From NCBI RefSeq assembly GCF_011067745.1, contig NZ_JAAMPJ010000007.1, forward strand, positions 166,591-230,590: 64,000 nt of DNA, written 5' to 3'. Positions 50,964 to 60,026 of the stretch are shown in pieces. The DNA comes from Lentzea alba (GTDB taxonomy: Bacteria; Actinomycetota; Actinomycetes; Mycobacteriales; Pseudonocardiaceae). Under the pieces are notes generated by a model. That model had not been told where the DNA came from, did not search any database, and saw only the letters and a list, made by a program, of their open reading frames with translations. The position numbers and the translations under genes were made by a program. Position 1 is the stretch's first letter. Each line of letters starts with the position of its first letter.

Positions 50964-53939
50964 CTACGGGGTGAGTTCGCTGAGGCGGGCCCTCAACCGG
51001 TCCTCTTCCGCGGAGCGCTGCTGAACCCGGTACAACCGCAGGGCTTGGTTCCACACGATCCTGGCCTCGGCGGTATCACCTGCCTCGGCGAGGGTGCGGC
51101 CCAGCTTGTCCAGTGATCCGGCTTCCGAGTAGGCGTGGCCGATCTCGCGGAACACCTCGATCGCCCGACGGTAGTGATCAGCCGCGGTTCGGTGGTCGCC
51201 CAACAGGTGCGCGATGTACCCGAGGCTGTCCAGCGCGTTCCCTTCGCCGGCGCGGAACCCCTCGCGGCGCTGCAGTTCGAGTGCCATCGCACAGTGCAGC
51301 TCGGCCTCGTGGTGGTTTCCCAGTTCGGCGTGGTACCACCCGGTCGCGTTCAAGGCCTTGCCGATCCAAATGTTGTTGCCCACCGCGCGGTAGAGCCGCA
51401 GCGCCTCGACGGCGTGCGTCAACGCCGGCGTGAACTCGAGCAGTTGTTCATACGCCCACGCGAGTGCTTGGTGGCTGTGCGCCTGCTGTGCGATGTCGGC
51501 GTTCCGCTCGGTGAAGGCCAGCGACCGGCGCAGGTGGTCGAGCCCTTCGGCGTACGCCGCCAGAGCGAGGTGGGACAGCCCGAGACGCCGGTGCGCCACT
51601 GCCAGGACGACCGGGTCGTCCAGGGCGCGCGCCGCCGCCAAACCGCGGTTCCAGAGGGCGAGTTGGTCGTGCAGTTCTCCGCGCTTCTGGTGAAACGTGT
51701 CGCACGCCCAAGCGAGCTGCCAGGTGGCGACGTGGTCACCGAGTTCGACCGCCGCGCGCTGGGCGGCGAGCAGGCAGGTGTGCTCGGTGTCGAACCAGGC
51801 CGTCGCCGCGGCCCTGTCGTCCAGCGGTTGCGGGCGGCAGGACGGTGGGGGTGTGCCGATCTCGATCGGCTGCCTGGTCGGATCGAGGAGGCGGTCGCCC
51901 GCGTAGGCGGTGTGGACGTAGAAGTCGATCAGCCGCCGAACCGCGCGGTGGTGTTCGCCGGTACGGGAAGCGGCGTAAAGCCGGACCAGGTCGTGCATGC
52001 GGAACCTGCCCGGCTCGGGCTGTTCCACCAGCGACACGCGTTCCAGCGCGAGCAGCGCGGACGCGGCGGACGCCGGGGAGCGGCCGGTGAGAGCCGCAGC
52101 CGCGTGCGCACCGATCTCGGGCATCGCCACCGAACCGAGCACTTCGAACACCTCGAGGTGTTCCGGAGCGAGCGCCGCACACGACCAGGACAGCACGGCC
52201 GACAGGTCGGACGCCGGTTCGCCCGCGTCGAGTCCACGCAGCCGGTCTCCGGTGTCGCGAAGTTCGTCGGCGAGCGCCGCGAGCGACATGTCCTGGCGCA
52301 TCTCCGCTCGGGCGGCCACGATGCCGAGCGCCAGGGGAAGGCCTGCGCAGGACGCCAACAACCGGATCACGGCGTCGGGTTCGGCCGCGGTGCGCGCGGT
52401 ACCCAGTCTCCTGGTCAGCAGGCGGCGCGCTTCGGGTTCGCTCAGCACGTCCAGATGGACGATGCGAGCGCAGTGCCTGGTGACCACATCAGCGAGCCGG
52501 TTCCTGCTCGTCACCAGGACGGTGCAGGACGCCGTGCCGGGCAGCAGTGGCACGACCTGCGCCGAGTCGGCGGCGTTGTCCAGCACCAGGAGCACGCGCT
52601 TGTCCGCGATCGTGCTGCGGTACAGGGCTTCCTGGGCTTCCGGAGAGGCGGGGACGTTCTTGGCCTCGACGCCGAGCGCGGCGAGGAACCCGCGCACCGC
52701 GACGGCGGGCGGCACGGGTTGTCCGCTCGGGTCGAAGCCGCGCAGGTCCACGAAGAGCTGGCCGTCGGGGAATCGATCGATGTTGTCGTGCGCCCACTGC
52801 AGTGCCAGGGACGTCTTTCCCATGCCGCCGGCGCCCGCGACCGCCGACAGGACCACGGCCCCACCAGCCGCGGAGGCCGTGGTCACCGCGGCGTCCAGTT
52901 CCGAAAGCTCTGCCGAGCGACCGGTGAACCACGGTGTCGAAGGGGGCAGTTGCCTGGGCGCGACGGTCAGGGGCGGCAATCGGGGCGAACGCACCTGTTG
53001 GTGCAGCACGTCGTAATGTGCCCTTTGCAGTTCGACCCCTGGGTCCACACCGAGTTCGTCGACGAGCCGGGCGCGAATCCCGGCGAACAGGGCCAGAGCC
53101 GCACCCTGGTCGCCCGCACCCGCGTGCGCGAGCATGAGACGGCTGTGCAGTCCTTCGTGAAATGGTTCGCAGTCGACCAACGGCCGCAGGGCCGAGGCCG
53201 CGCGGTCGTGATCACCGATGACGAGGGCGATGTCCGCGTAGGCCAGCGCCGCACGCACCCGCCGCGCGCCGACGGCCGCCGAGACGGGCCCGGTGCGAAG
53301 CGATTCCGGCAGGTCCGCGAACACCGGACCTCGCCACAGAGCCAGAGCCGTCGCGTACTCGTCCGCGGCCGCCACCAGATCGCCCTCGCTGGCGAGTCGA
53401 GCTCCTGTGGCCACATGGCGGTCGAAGTCGAGCACGTCCAGTCCCAGTCCGTCGGCGGTCAGGACGTAGGCCGCGCCGACAGTGGCAATGCATTGGTGGT
53501 CCTGGCCGCCGCGAACCGTTTTGCGCAGTCGCCCGACATAGGTGTGCACGACGTTCTGCCAAGTCGGTGGTGGGTGACCGCGCCACAGGGTCTCGACGAT
53601 CTCCTCGCGCGACACCGGGATTCCCGGCTGTGCGGCGAGCAGTGCGAACAGGCATCGCTGCATCGGAGCACCGAGCGGGATGGGACCGTCTGCATCGGAA
53701 ACGTCCAAGGGACCGAGCACACGGACGCGAACAGCCGCCCGCGCAGGCTCGCACAGAGCGTCGGGCTGAACACCTAGCGCACGGGCGATTCGCCGCACCG
53801 ACGCGGCACGGGCGGTCGCGATGCCGTTCTTCTCCAGGTTGCGAACCGCACGAACGCTGAGCCCGGACCGATCGGCGAGTTCCTGCTGGGACAGCCCCAA
53901 TTCGATCCGTTTCGCGCGCAACGGACTGCCTGTCGACAT
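50964..53939 (-). CDS. XRE-SARP-NB-ARC-TPR regulator (AfsR-like with HTH)
   Basis: 991-aa regulator. Domains: an N-terminal XRE helix-turn-helix (about 1-62; LGLSQQELADRSGLSVRAVR), SARP winged helix (about 70-160; VRVLGPLDVSDADGPIPLG and NVVHTYVGRLRKTV), bacterial transcriptional activation domain (about 165-310), STAND/NB-ARC ATPase with P-loop AGGMGKTSLAL and Walker B VLLVLDNAAD (about 340-620) and C-terminal TPRs (about 700-991). It has two DNA-binding modules in one chain. AGGGGGATCAG precedes ATG 53939. SARP proteins activate secondary-metabolite genes after ligand or phospho-signals. The nearest same-strand genes are the RHS toxin and protease, which makes them plausible targets. Confidence 0.92.
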   Translation of the reverse strand: MSTGSPLRAKRIELGLSQQELADRSGLSVRAVRNLEKNGIATARAASVRRIARALGVQPDALCEPARAAVRVRVLGPLDVSDADGPIPLGAPMQRCLFALLAAQPGIPVSREEIVETLWRGHPPPTWQNVVHTYVGRLRKTVRGGQDHQCIATVGAAYVLTADGLGLDVLDFDRHVATGARLASEGDLVAAADEYATALALWRGPVFADLPESLRTGPVSAAVGARRVRAALAYADIALVIGDHDRAASALRPLVDCEPFHEGLHSRLMLAHAGAGDQGAALALFAGIRARLVDELGVDPGVELQRAHYDVLHQQVRSPRLPPLTVAPRQLPPSTPWFTGRSAELSELDAAVTTASAAGGAVVLSAVAGAGGMGKTSLALQWAHDNIDRFPDGQLFVDLRGFDPSGQPVPPAVAVRGFLAALGVEAKNVPASPEAQEALYRSTIADKRVLLVLDNAADSAQVVPLLPGTASCTVLVTSRNRLADVVTRHCARIVHLDVLSEPEARRLLTRRLGTARTAAEPDAVIRLLASCAGLPLALGIVAARAEMRQDMSLAALADELRDTGDRLRGLDAGEPASDLSAVLSWSCAALAPEHLEVFEVLGSVAMPEIGAHAAAALTGRSPASAASALLALERVSLVEQPEPGRFRMHDLVRLYAASRTGEHHRAVRRLIDFYVHTAYAGDRLLDPTRQPIEIGTPPPSCRPQPLDDRAAATAWFDTEHTCLLAAQRAAVELGDHVATWQLAWACDTFHQKRGELHDQLALWNRGLAAARALDDPVVLAVAHRRLGLSHLALAAYAEGLDHLRRSLAFTERNADIAQQAHSHQALAWAYEQLLEFTPALTHAVEALRLYRAVGNNIWIGKALNATGWYHAELGNHHEAELHCAMALELQRREGFRAGEGNALDSLGYIAHLLGDHRTAADHYRRAIEVFREIGHAYSEAGSLDKLGRTLAEAGDTAEARIVWNQALRLYRVQQRSAEEDRLRARLSELTP

Positions 53940-54149
53940 CTGATCCCCCTGACGTCCCCCCTTGCAGAGGATGCCTGGCCCGACATGTCGTTGTCAGCAG
54001 AATTCGGACGTATCGCCGCCCCGGTGTGGCTAGTCGGCAAGGCGTCGAGTCTGCTCGCGGAGAACCGCCACGCACGTCAGCCAGGTTCACGTGTCGAAGA
54101 TCTTGTTGCCGGGCATACCTGTGACGATCAGACGAGCGAGGAGGCCGTG

Positions 54150-54377
54150 ATGCAGGGCGACGTCGAGACCTACCACGAGAACGGAACCTGGAAGAACAAG
54201 GTCGAAGGCAACACGCAGGCGTCCAGCACGCACGACACCAAGGGCGAGGCCGTCGCCAGGGGCCGCGAAATGGCCGTCGAACACGGAGTCGAGCACATCA
54301 TCCGCAACATGGACGGCACGATCAGCGAGAAGAACACCTACCCGCGAAGCAGCGACCCGCGCAACATCCGCGGCTGA
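54150..54377 (+). CDS. DUF2188 domain protein, copy 2
   Basis: 75-aa paralogue of the 6999-7229 gene: GDVETYHENGTWKNKVEG, AVARGREMAVEHGVEHIIR and MDGTISEKNTYPR. GAGGAGG lies a few bases before the ATG at 54150. The conserved core (WKNKV, GREMA, HIIR, DGTISE, YPR) marks family-critical residues. It stands alone, divergent from the SARP gene, and is followed by a strong hairpin. The function is unknown. Confidence 0.85.
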   Translation: MQGDVETYHENGTWKNKVEGNTQASSTHDTKGEAVARGREMAVEHGVEHIIRNMDGTISEKNTYPRSSDPRNIRG

Positions 54378-54404
54378 GGACGCATCAGGCGGTACAAGGC
54401 CCAG

Positions 54405-54439
54405 CCGATGGCCTCCAGGGCGAACCGGGAGGCCATCGG
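54405..54439 (+). terminator. terminator hairpin after DUF2188 copy 2
   Basis: A perfect 12-bp stem (CCGATGGCCTCC / GGAGGCCATCGG) with an 11-nt loop, 28 bp past the stop codon. Confidence 0.8.
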
Positions 54440-54448
54440 GCACGGCAG

Positions 54449-54616
54449 GTGACGGTGAGCAGACTCGGGGCGTCGACCCCGAACAACCGCACCGCGATCA
54501 CCTCCGAGCTGCTCGACGAGGCTGCCTTGATGAACTCACGGCCTGCTGAAGAGGTGTGGAACCTTCTGCGCAACAAGCAGGGAGTCTGGCCGCACGGCCT
54601 AGCAGGCTTCAGCTGA
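54449..54616 (+). CDS. short ORF or gene fragment, 55 aa
   Basis: A GTG frame reading VTVSRLGASTPNNRTAITSE, then LLDEAALMNSRPAEEVWNLL and a short tail GLAGFS. The helical middle part looks coding, but there is no proper ribosome-binding site and I recognise no family. It is probably a remnant. Confidence 0.28.
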   Translation: MTVSRLGASTPNNRTAITSELLDEAALMNSRPAEEVWNLLRNKQGVWPHGLAGFS

Positions 54617-54891
54617 TCGGACTCGCCACCACGGCCTGGCTGTTGCTCACCAGGTTCCGCCGGGGCCTCGCCTGGCTCGACCCTGGTGGCTGGGGCGTCG
54701 GGCGGCAGTGTGCGCTACGGCCAGAACCTCGACGCCAAGTTGACGAGCACGCAGCTCACGTCAGCTTCCTCACCACCAAGCGCCAATGCCACCGCAGCAC
54801 CGTGCCCGTGGCACCCCACAGGATTGCGACGTTGACACCTCTCGCAAGATGGTCGACAATCGACAAACGACGGTCGAACACAGGAGGAGCA
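54617..54891. other. promoter region of the amine-catabolism operon
   Basis: 275 bp with no supportable gene. The right half becomes AT-richer (about 54825-54885, CGACAATCGACAAACGACGG) and should carry the operon promoter. CGACAA-type motifs recall the FCD-type operator upstream of the GntR gene. Confidence 0.4.
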
Positions 54892-55572
54892 GTGAAGTTC
54901 GAGAGCAAGCCGAAGTTCGTCACGTTCGACATGAACGGGACACTGATCCACTTCCGCATCAACGAGGTGATCCGCCGGGTCCTGGGTGACCGGCTCCCCG
55001 CGGAGATCGCCGACGACTTCCTGCGGACGGGCAACGAGTTCCGGTTCGACGAGACCCTGGGCGACTACAAGCCGTTTCACCAGATCATCGCTCACTCGCT
55101 GGAGCGCACCCTGCGCCACTTCGGCCTGGAGTACCGCGCCGGTGACGCTGAGGCCGTGTACGAACAGATCCCCACGTTCACCCCTTACCCCGGTGTCACC
55201 GAGGCCCTGAACCGCCTGGCCGAGGAGGTTCCGCTGGTCATCGTGACGAACACCGATGACGTCCACGCGCCGAGCCTCGTGGAGAACCTCAAGGCCCCGT
55301 TCGAGGTCGTCATCACCGCCGAGCAGATGGGCTGCTACAAGCCGCGGCTGCACGCGTGGAAGTACACGCTGGACAAGCTCGGCGCGACGCCCGACGAGAT
55401 CGTGTGGGTCTCGGCGAGTCCGAAGTACGACCTCCGCTCCGCGACCGTCATGGGCTTCGAGAACAAGGTGTACATGGACCGCGGCTTCGAGCCGGACCAC
55501 CCGTGGCTCGGCTGCAAGCGGATCACCGACATCGCCGACCTCCCCGTCCTCTTCGGTCTGCCCCGCCCCTGA
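54892..55572 (+). CDS. HAD-superfamily hydrolase (haloacid dehalogenase type II-like)
   Basis: 226-aa cytoplasmic HAD enzyme. Motif I is FDMNGTL with nucleophile Asp13; Asn sits where phosphatases have the second Asp, which points to the dehalogenase-like branch. Motif II is IVTNTDD, the motif III Lys is in MGCYKPRL and motif IV is the SASPKYDLRSA region. A helical cap lies between motifs I and II. GTG 54892 follows AGGAGG. It opens the operon and ends 17 bp before the FAD oxidoreductase. It may cleave a C-halogen or C-P bond or act as a phosphatase on a pathway intermediate. Confidence 0.87.
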   Translation: MKFESKPKFVTFDMNGTLIHFRINEVIRRVLGDRLPAEIADDFLRTGNEFRFDETLGDYKPFHQIIAHSLERTLRHFGLEYRAGDAEAVYEQIPTFTPYPGVTEALNRLAEEVPLVIVTNTDDVHAPSLVENLKAPFEVVITAEQMGCYKPRLHAWKYTLDKLGATPDEIVWVSASPKYDLRSATVMGFENKVYMDRGFEPDHPWLGCKRITDIADLPVLFGLPRP

Positions 55573-55589
55573 AGAGCAGGAGAACAGCG

Positions 55590-56864
55590 ATGAAGTTCAC
55601 CCCTTACTGGCTCGACACCGCGCCACAGGGCCCTTCCCGGTCGCGGACCGAGATCGGTGGGCGGGTCGACGTCGCGATCGTCGGTGCAGGGCTGACCGGC
55701 CTCTCGGCGGCCCTGCACCTGGCGCGGAAGGGCGCCAACGTCCACGTCTTCGAGCGGGAGACGGTCGGCTGGGGTGCGTCCGGCCGCAACGGCGGCATGG
55801 CCACCACCGGACTGTCGATCGGCTTCCGCGACGCGGTCAGCCGCTACGGCCTGGAGACCGCGAAGGCGTACCTGCTGACATACCACGACGCGGTCGACAC
55901 CATCGAGAAGCTCGTGGGCGACGAGGGCATCGACTGCGACTTCGCCCGCACCGGCAAGCTGAACCTCGCGTCCAAACCGGCTCACGTCGACGGCCTGCGC
56001 AAGACCGTCGAGGCGCTGTCCGGGATCGGCGTCGACACGCGCCTGGTGAGCGGGGACGAGCTCAGCGCGGAAATCGGTTCTGACTGCTTCCACGGCGCGA
56101 TGGTCGATTCCAAGAGCGCGGGGCTGCACGTCGGCAAGTTCACCAAGGGACTCGCCGAGGCAGCGGTGCGGGCCGGCGCCACGATCCATGAAAAGGCACC
56201 GGTCGAGCAGGTCCGGCGGCTGAACGGAACGCGGCACGAACTGGTCACACCGCGCGGAACCGTGCAGGCGGACCAGGTGCTCGTCGCGACCAGCGGCTAC
56301 ACCCGCCGGCCGTTCCGCTGGCAGCAGGTCAGGATCGCGCCCGTCGGCAGCTTCATCATCGTCACCGAACCGCTGGACGAGGAAGTCTGCGACGAGCTGC
56401 TGCCGACCAGGCGGATGGCGTCGACGTCGAAGAACCTGTTGAACTACTTCAGGATCACGCCGGATCACCGATTGCTGTTCGGCGGTCGGGCCCGGTTCAC
56501 CATGTCCAACCCGCAGTCGGACGAGAAGTGCGGGCGCATCCTGCAGAAGTCCATGGTCGAGGTCTTCCCGCAGCTCGCGAACGCACGGGTCGACTACTGC
56601 TGGGGCGGCCTGGTCGACATGAGCATGGACCGCATGGTGCACGCCGGCGAGCGCGACGGGTTGTTCTACTCGCTCGGCTACTCCGGTCACGGCGTCCAGA
56701 TGGCCACGCACATGGGCAAGCAGATGGCCGAGTACCTGAACGGGACGACGAGCGCGAACCCTTGGCACGACTTGAAGTTCACCCGCATCCCCGGGCATTT
56801 CGGACCGCCCTGGTTCCTGCCTTTCGCAGGCGCCTACTACAAGTTCAAGGACCTCATGAAGTAA
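55590..56864 (+). CDS. FAD-dependent amine oxidoreductase (DAO family)
   Basis: 424-aa flavoenzyme of the D-amino-acid oxidase fold, nearest in pattern to gamma-glutamylputrescine oxidase-like proteins. N-terminal blocks are YWLDTAPQGP, the FAD loop VAIVGAGLTGLSAALHLA, FERETVGWGASGRNGGMATT and the C-terminal GYSGHGVQMATHMGKQMAEY. AGGAGA precedes the ATG. It oxidises a secondary or primary amine to an imine or aldehyde with H2O2 release. The RidA protein downstream fits an imine product and the terminal ALDH fits an aldehyde product. Confidence 0.9.
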   Translation: MKFTPYWLDTAPQGPSRSRTEIGGRVDVAIVGAGLTGLSAALHLARKGANVHVFERETVGWGASGRNGGMATTGLSIGFRDAVSRYGLETAKAYLLTYHDAVDTIEKLVGDEGIDCDFARTGKLNLASKPAHVDGLRKTVEALSGIGVDTRLVSGDELSAEIGSDCFHGAMVDSKSAGLHVGKFTKGLAEAAVRAGATIHEKAPVEQVRRLNGTRHELVTPRGTVQADQVLVATSGYTRRPFRWQQVRIAPVGSFIIVTEPLDEEVCDELLPTRRMASTSKNLLNYFRITPDHRLLFGGRARFTMSNPQSDEKCGRILQKSMVEVFPQLANARVDYCWGGLVDMSMDRMVHAGERDGLFYSLGYSGHGVQMATHMGKQMAEYLNGTTSANPWHDLKFTRIPGHFGPPWFLPFAGAYYKFKDLMK

Positions 56865-56919
56865 GCGGGCCGCCTCCTTGTCCCGCACCACGTTCCCAGT
56901 CTGAAGAAGGACGGCCACC

Positions 56920-57849
56920 ATGCGAGTCACCACACCACTGCGTGCCGCGTTCGCCGCGACGTCCCTGACACTCGCGCTGGTCGCGTGCGGGTCGGTCGAC
57001 GCCACGCAGCCCAAGGAGTCCGATCAGGTCGAGCACACCGACGACATCTCGGCGGGCGTGCAGCCGGATCCGGCGGCGGTGAAGCTGTTGCCCGAGGCGG
57101 TGAAGGCCAAGGGCAGGATCTCGGTGGCGATGGACCTGTCGAGTCCACCGACCACGTTCATGGCGACGGACAACAAGACGCCGATCGGGTTCAACCCGGA
57201 CATGGCGCGGCTGATCGCGGCCAAGCTCGGGGTGAAGCTGCAGATCGACAACGTCAAGTTCGACACCATCATCCCAGGTCTGCAGGGCAACAGGTTCGAC
57301 TTCACCGCGACCACCATGGGCGCCACCGAAGAGCGGCTGAAGGTGCTCGACATGGTCAACTACTTCCAGAACGGCACCGGTGTCGCGGTACCCAAGGGCA
57401 ACCCGCAGAAGCTGGCTGTCCACGAGCTGTGCGGGCACCGCGTCGGCGTGCAGTCCGGCACCACCGCGGAAATCAAGTGGCTGCCCCAGCTCAACGAGAA
57501 GGACTGCACCAGCAAGGGCAAACCGGCCATCACCGGAGTCACTTTGCCGAGCGTCAACGACTCACTGACCCAGCTCTCCTCCAAGCGCCTCGACGCGGTC
57601 ATGTACGACTTCACCTCGTTGTCGTGGACGGCCAAACGGCAGCCCACCGTGCTGGAAGTCCTGCCAGAAAGGGTGGTCTCGGCGAAGGTGAACGTGGCAC
57701 TGCCCAAGGGTTCCGCGTTGACTCCAGCGATCCAGGCGGCGATCCAGTCCATCATCGACAGTCCCAAGTACGCCGAGGCGCTTGACCGCTGGGGCTTCCA
57801 GGGCCTGGGCATCGAGACCGCGGCGATGGCCGTACCCCTGGGGCAGTGA
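56920..57849 (+). CDS. amino-acid-type ABC transporter substrate-binding lipoprotein
   Basis: 309-aa extracytoplasmic solute-binding protein (family 3). Lipobox LVAC with Cys23, an acidic linker, then GRISVAMDLSSPPTTFMATD, GFNPDMARLIAAKLGVKLQ, FDTIIPGLQGNRFDFTATTM and ATEERLKVLDMVNY, as in polar amino-acid binders. The stop overlaps the permease ATG (TGATG). It captures the amine or amino acid degraded by the operon (inference). Confidence 0.93.
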   Translation: MRVTTPLRAAFAATSLTLALVACGSVDATQPKESDQVEHTDDISAGVQPDPAAVKLLPEAVKAKGRISVAMDLSSPPTTFMATDNKTPIGFNPDMARLIAAKLGVKLQIDNVKFDTIIPGLQGNRFDFTATTMGATEERLKVLDMVNYFQNGTGVAVPKGNPQKLAVHELCGHRVGVQSGTTAEIKWLPQLNEKDCTSKGKPAITGVTLPSVNDSLTQLSSKRLDAVMYDFTSLSWTAKRQPTVLEVLPERVVSAKVNVALPKGSALTPAIQAAIQSIIDSPKYAEALDRWGFQGLGIETAAMAVPLGQ

Positions 57850-58772
57850 TGTCGACGACCACGATCGGTTCGACGACCGGGCGCCGGCCGTCATCTGAAC
57901 TGTTGCCGGAGAACAAAAAGCGGATCACGCCGAAACGTCCGCGTGACTACGCCTGCTGGGCTGCCGCGATCGCCGTCGTCGCCGGCCTGCTCTACACGAC
58001 GGTGACGAACGAGAACTACCAGTGGCCGGTGGTGTTCAGCTACTTCACCACGGAGTCCATTCTGGACGGTCTGGCCCTCACGCTGGTGCTGACCGTGGTG
58101 AGCATGGGACTGGGCGTGCTGCTCGGGTTGGTGCTCGCGGTGATGCGGATGTCGCACCAGGCACCGATCTCCGGTCTGGCGCGGCTCTACATCACGTTCT
58201 TCCGCGGCACGCCGGTACTGGTGCAGCTGATCTTCTGGTTCAACATCGCGGCGCTGTACCCGAACGTCTCCATCGGCATCCCGTTCACCGACATCTCCAC
58301 ACCAGTGGACGTGAACACGCTGATGACCCCGCTCACCGCGGCCATCGTCGGCCTCACGCTGAACGAGGCCGCGTACATGGCGGAGATCATCCGCGGCGGC
58401 TTCGCCTCCGTGGGCCGCGGCCAGTACGAGGCCGCGGACTCGCTGGGCATGAGCGGGTTCACCAGGCTGCGGCACGTGATCATCCCGCAGACCATGCCCG
58501 CGATCATCCCCGCTACCGGCAACCAGGTCATCGGCATGCTCAAAGGCACGTCGCTGGTGAGCGTGCTCGGTGTGGCCGAACTGCTCAACAGTGCCCAGTC
58601 GATCTACGCCCGCACCTACCAGACCATTCCGCTGCTGATCGTGGCGAGCCTCTGGTACCTGATCATGACGATGGCGCTCAGCGTGCCGCAGTCCATGATC
58701 GAGCGCCGTTTCTCCCGCTCGACCCGCAGGCCGGCGGCGGTCGCCACCGCGACAAAGGAGTCGCTGCTGTGA
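57849..58772 (+). CDS. amino-acid ABC transporter permease
   Basis: 307-aa inner-membrane permease. One N-terminal helix, then the HisM/GlnP-type core with TESILDGLALTLVLTVVSM, YITFFRGTPVLVQLIFWF and the ATPase-contact EAA loop EAADSLGMSGFTRLRHVIIP. It is a single permease, so the transporter is likely a homodimer in the membrane. ATG 57849 overlaps the upstream stop; the GTG at 57846 is an alternative start. The stop overlaps the ATPase start (GTGA). Confidence 0.93.
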   Translation: MSTTTIGSTTGRRPSSELLPENKKRITPKRPRDYACWAAAIAVVAGLLYTTVTNENYQWPVVFSYFTTESILDGLALTLVLTVVSMGLGVLLGLVLAVMRMSHQAPISGLARLYITFFRGTPVLVQLIFWFNIAALYPNVSIGIPFTDISTPVDVNTLMTPLTAAIVGLTLNEAAYMAEIIRGGFASVGRGQYEAADSLGMSGFTRLRHVIIPQTMPAIIPATGNQVIGMLKGTSLVSVLGVAELLNSAQSIYARTYQTIPLLIVASLWYLIMTMALSVPQSMIERRFSRSTRRPAAVATATKESLL

Positions 58773-59536
58773 AAGCCGACGGAACGATCGTCGCCCGCAA
58801 GTTGCACAAGAGCTTCGGAAGTCACGAGGTCCTGCGCGGGATCGACCTGTCGGTCAAGGCCGGCGAGATCTCCTGCATCATCGGCCCCAGCGGCTCCGGC
58901 AAGTCGACGCTGTTGCGATGTGTCAACGGATTGGAGACCGTCGACCGCGGCGTCCTGCGGGTCAACGGAGAAGACTTCGGCTACGTCGAGAAGGACAACG
59001 CCTACCACGCCGTCTCCCCGCAACGACTCGCCGAGCAACGCTCCCGCGTCGGCATGGTCTTCCAGCAGTTCAACCTCTTCCCCAACATGACCGCCGAAAA
59101 CAACGTCATGTCCGGCCCGGTACTGGTCAAGAAGATCGACCGCAAACTCGCCCGAGAGCGTGCCCAGGAACTCCTGGCCCAGGTCGGGCTCGACGGGTGC
59201 GGTCACAAATACCCGGCCCAGCTCTCCGGCGGCCAGCAACAACGCGTCGCCATCGCCCGCGCCCTCGCCATGGACCCCAGCATCATGCTGTTCGACGAAC
59301 CCACCAGCGCACTCGACCCCGAACTCGTCGGCGAAGTCCTCGCCGTCATGCGCGACCTCGCCCACCACGGCATGACCATGCTCCTCGTCACCCACGAAAT
59401 GGCCTTCGCCCGCGACGTCGCCGACGAGGTGCTGTTCATGGACGAAGGAGTGGCGGTGGAGCGCGGCGACGCGCGCGAAGTACTCGCCAACCCCCGCGAA
59501 AAACGAACCCAAGAGTTCCTGGAAAGGGTGCTGTGA
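58769..59536 (+). CDS. amino-acid ABC transporter ATP-binding protein
   Basis: 255-aa ABC ATPase with Walker A GPSGSGKST, Q-loop VFQQFNLFPNMT, signature LSGGQQQR, Walker B IMLFDEPTSALD and H-loop VTHEMAFA. An insertion after NGEDFGYVEKDNAYHAV is larger than in GlnQ. GTG 58769 overlaps the permease stop by four bases. The end overlaps the RidA-type start in the same fashion. Confidence 0.95.
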   Translation: MKADGTIVARKLHKSFGSHEVLRGIDLSVKAGEISCIIGPSGSGKSTLLRCVNGLETVDRGVLRVNGEDFGYVEKDNAYHAVSPQRLAEQRSRVGMVFQQFNLFPNMTAENNVMSGPVLVKKIDRKLARERAQELLAQVGLDGCGHKYPAQLSGGQQQRVAIARALAMDPSIMLFDEPTSALDPELVGEVLAVMRDLAHHGMTMLLVTHEMAFARDVADEVLFMDEGVAVERGDAREVLANPREKRTQEFLERVL

Positions 59537-60012
59537 CGATGGTCGAAACGGCAACGACGGCAACCGATCGGCTCCGGGCTCTCGGTCTGGAGCTGCCCGC
59601 CCTCGGGTTCGGTGCGAGCCCGCACTTCGTGAACCACAAGGCGGTGGACTCGAGCATCTACATCTCGGGCCAGCTGCCGTACCGGGACGGCGTGCTGCTG
59701 GGCCAGGGCATCGTCGGCCGGGACGTCGACGTGCCGGCGGCACGCGGCTTCGCCCGCCAGACCGCCCTCAACGCGCTCGCGATCGCCGCGGACGCGGTGG
59801 GAGACCTGGACCGGGTCAGGGTCGTGCAGATGCTGGTCTTCGTGGCCAGCACGCCGGATCTGGGTGAGCAGTCGCGCGTCGCCGACGCGGCCAGTGACCT
59901 CCTCGTCGAGGTGCTCGGTGAGAACGGGCGGCACGCGCGCACCGCGATCGGCGTGGCGGGGCTGCCGCGCAACAGTCCGGTCGAGATCCAGATGGTCTGC
60001 ACCGCGGTGTAG
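59533..60012 (+). CDS. RidA-family enamine/imine deaminase
   Basis: 159-aa RidA/YjgF-like protein of the longer COG0251-type branch. The start is GTG 59533 (overlapping the ATPase stop) or ATG 59539. Characteristic blocks are YISGQLPYRDGVLLGQG, ARQTALNALAIAADAVGDL, RVVQMLVFVAST and the C-terminal RNSPVEIQMVCTAV, where the Glu is catalytically relevant and the usual Arg of CxR-type RidAs is not obvious. Likely role: hydrolysis of the imine released by the FAD oxidase. Confidence 0.88.
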   Translation: MTMVETATTATDRLRALGLELPALGFGASPHFVNHKAVDSSIYISGQLPYRDGVLLGQGIVGRDVDVPAARGFARQTALNALAIAADAVGDLDRVRVVQMLVFVASTPDLGEQSRVADAASDLLVEVLGENGRHARTAIGVAGLPRNSPVEIQMVCTAV

Positions 60013-60026
60013 GAGAGGAGTGCAGC

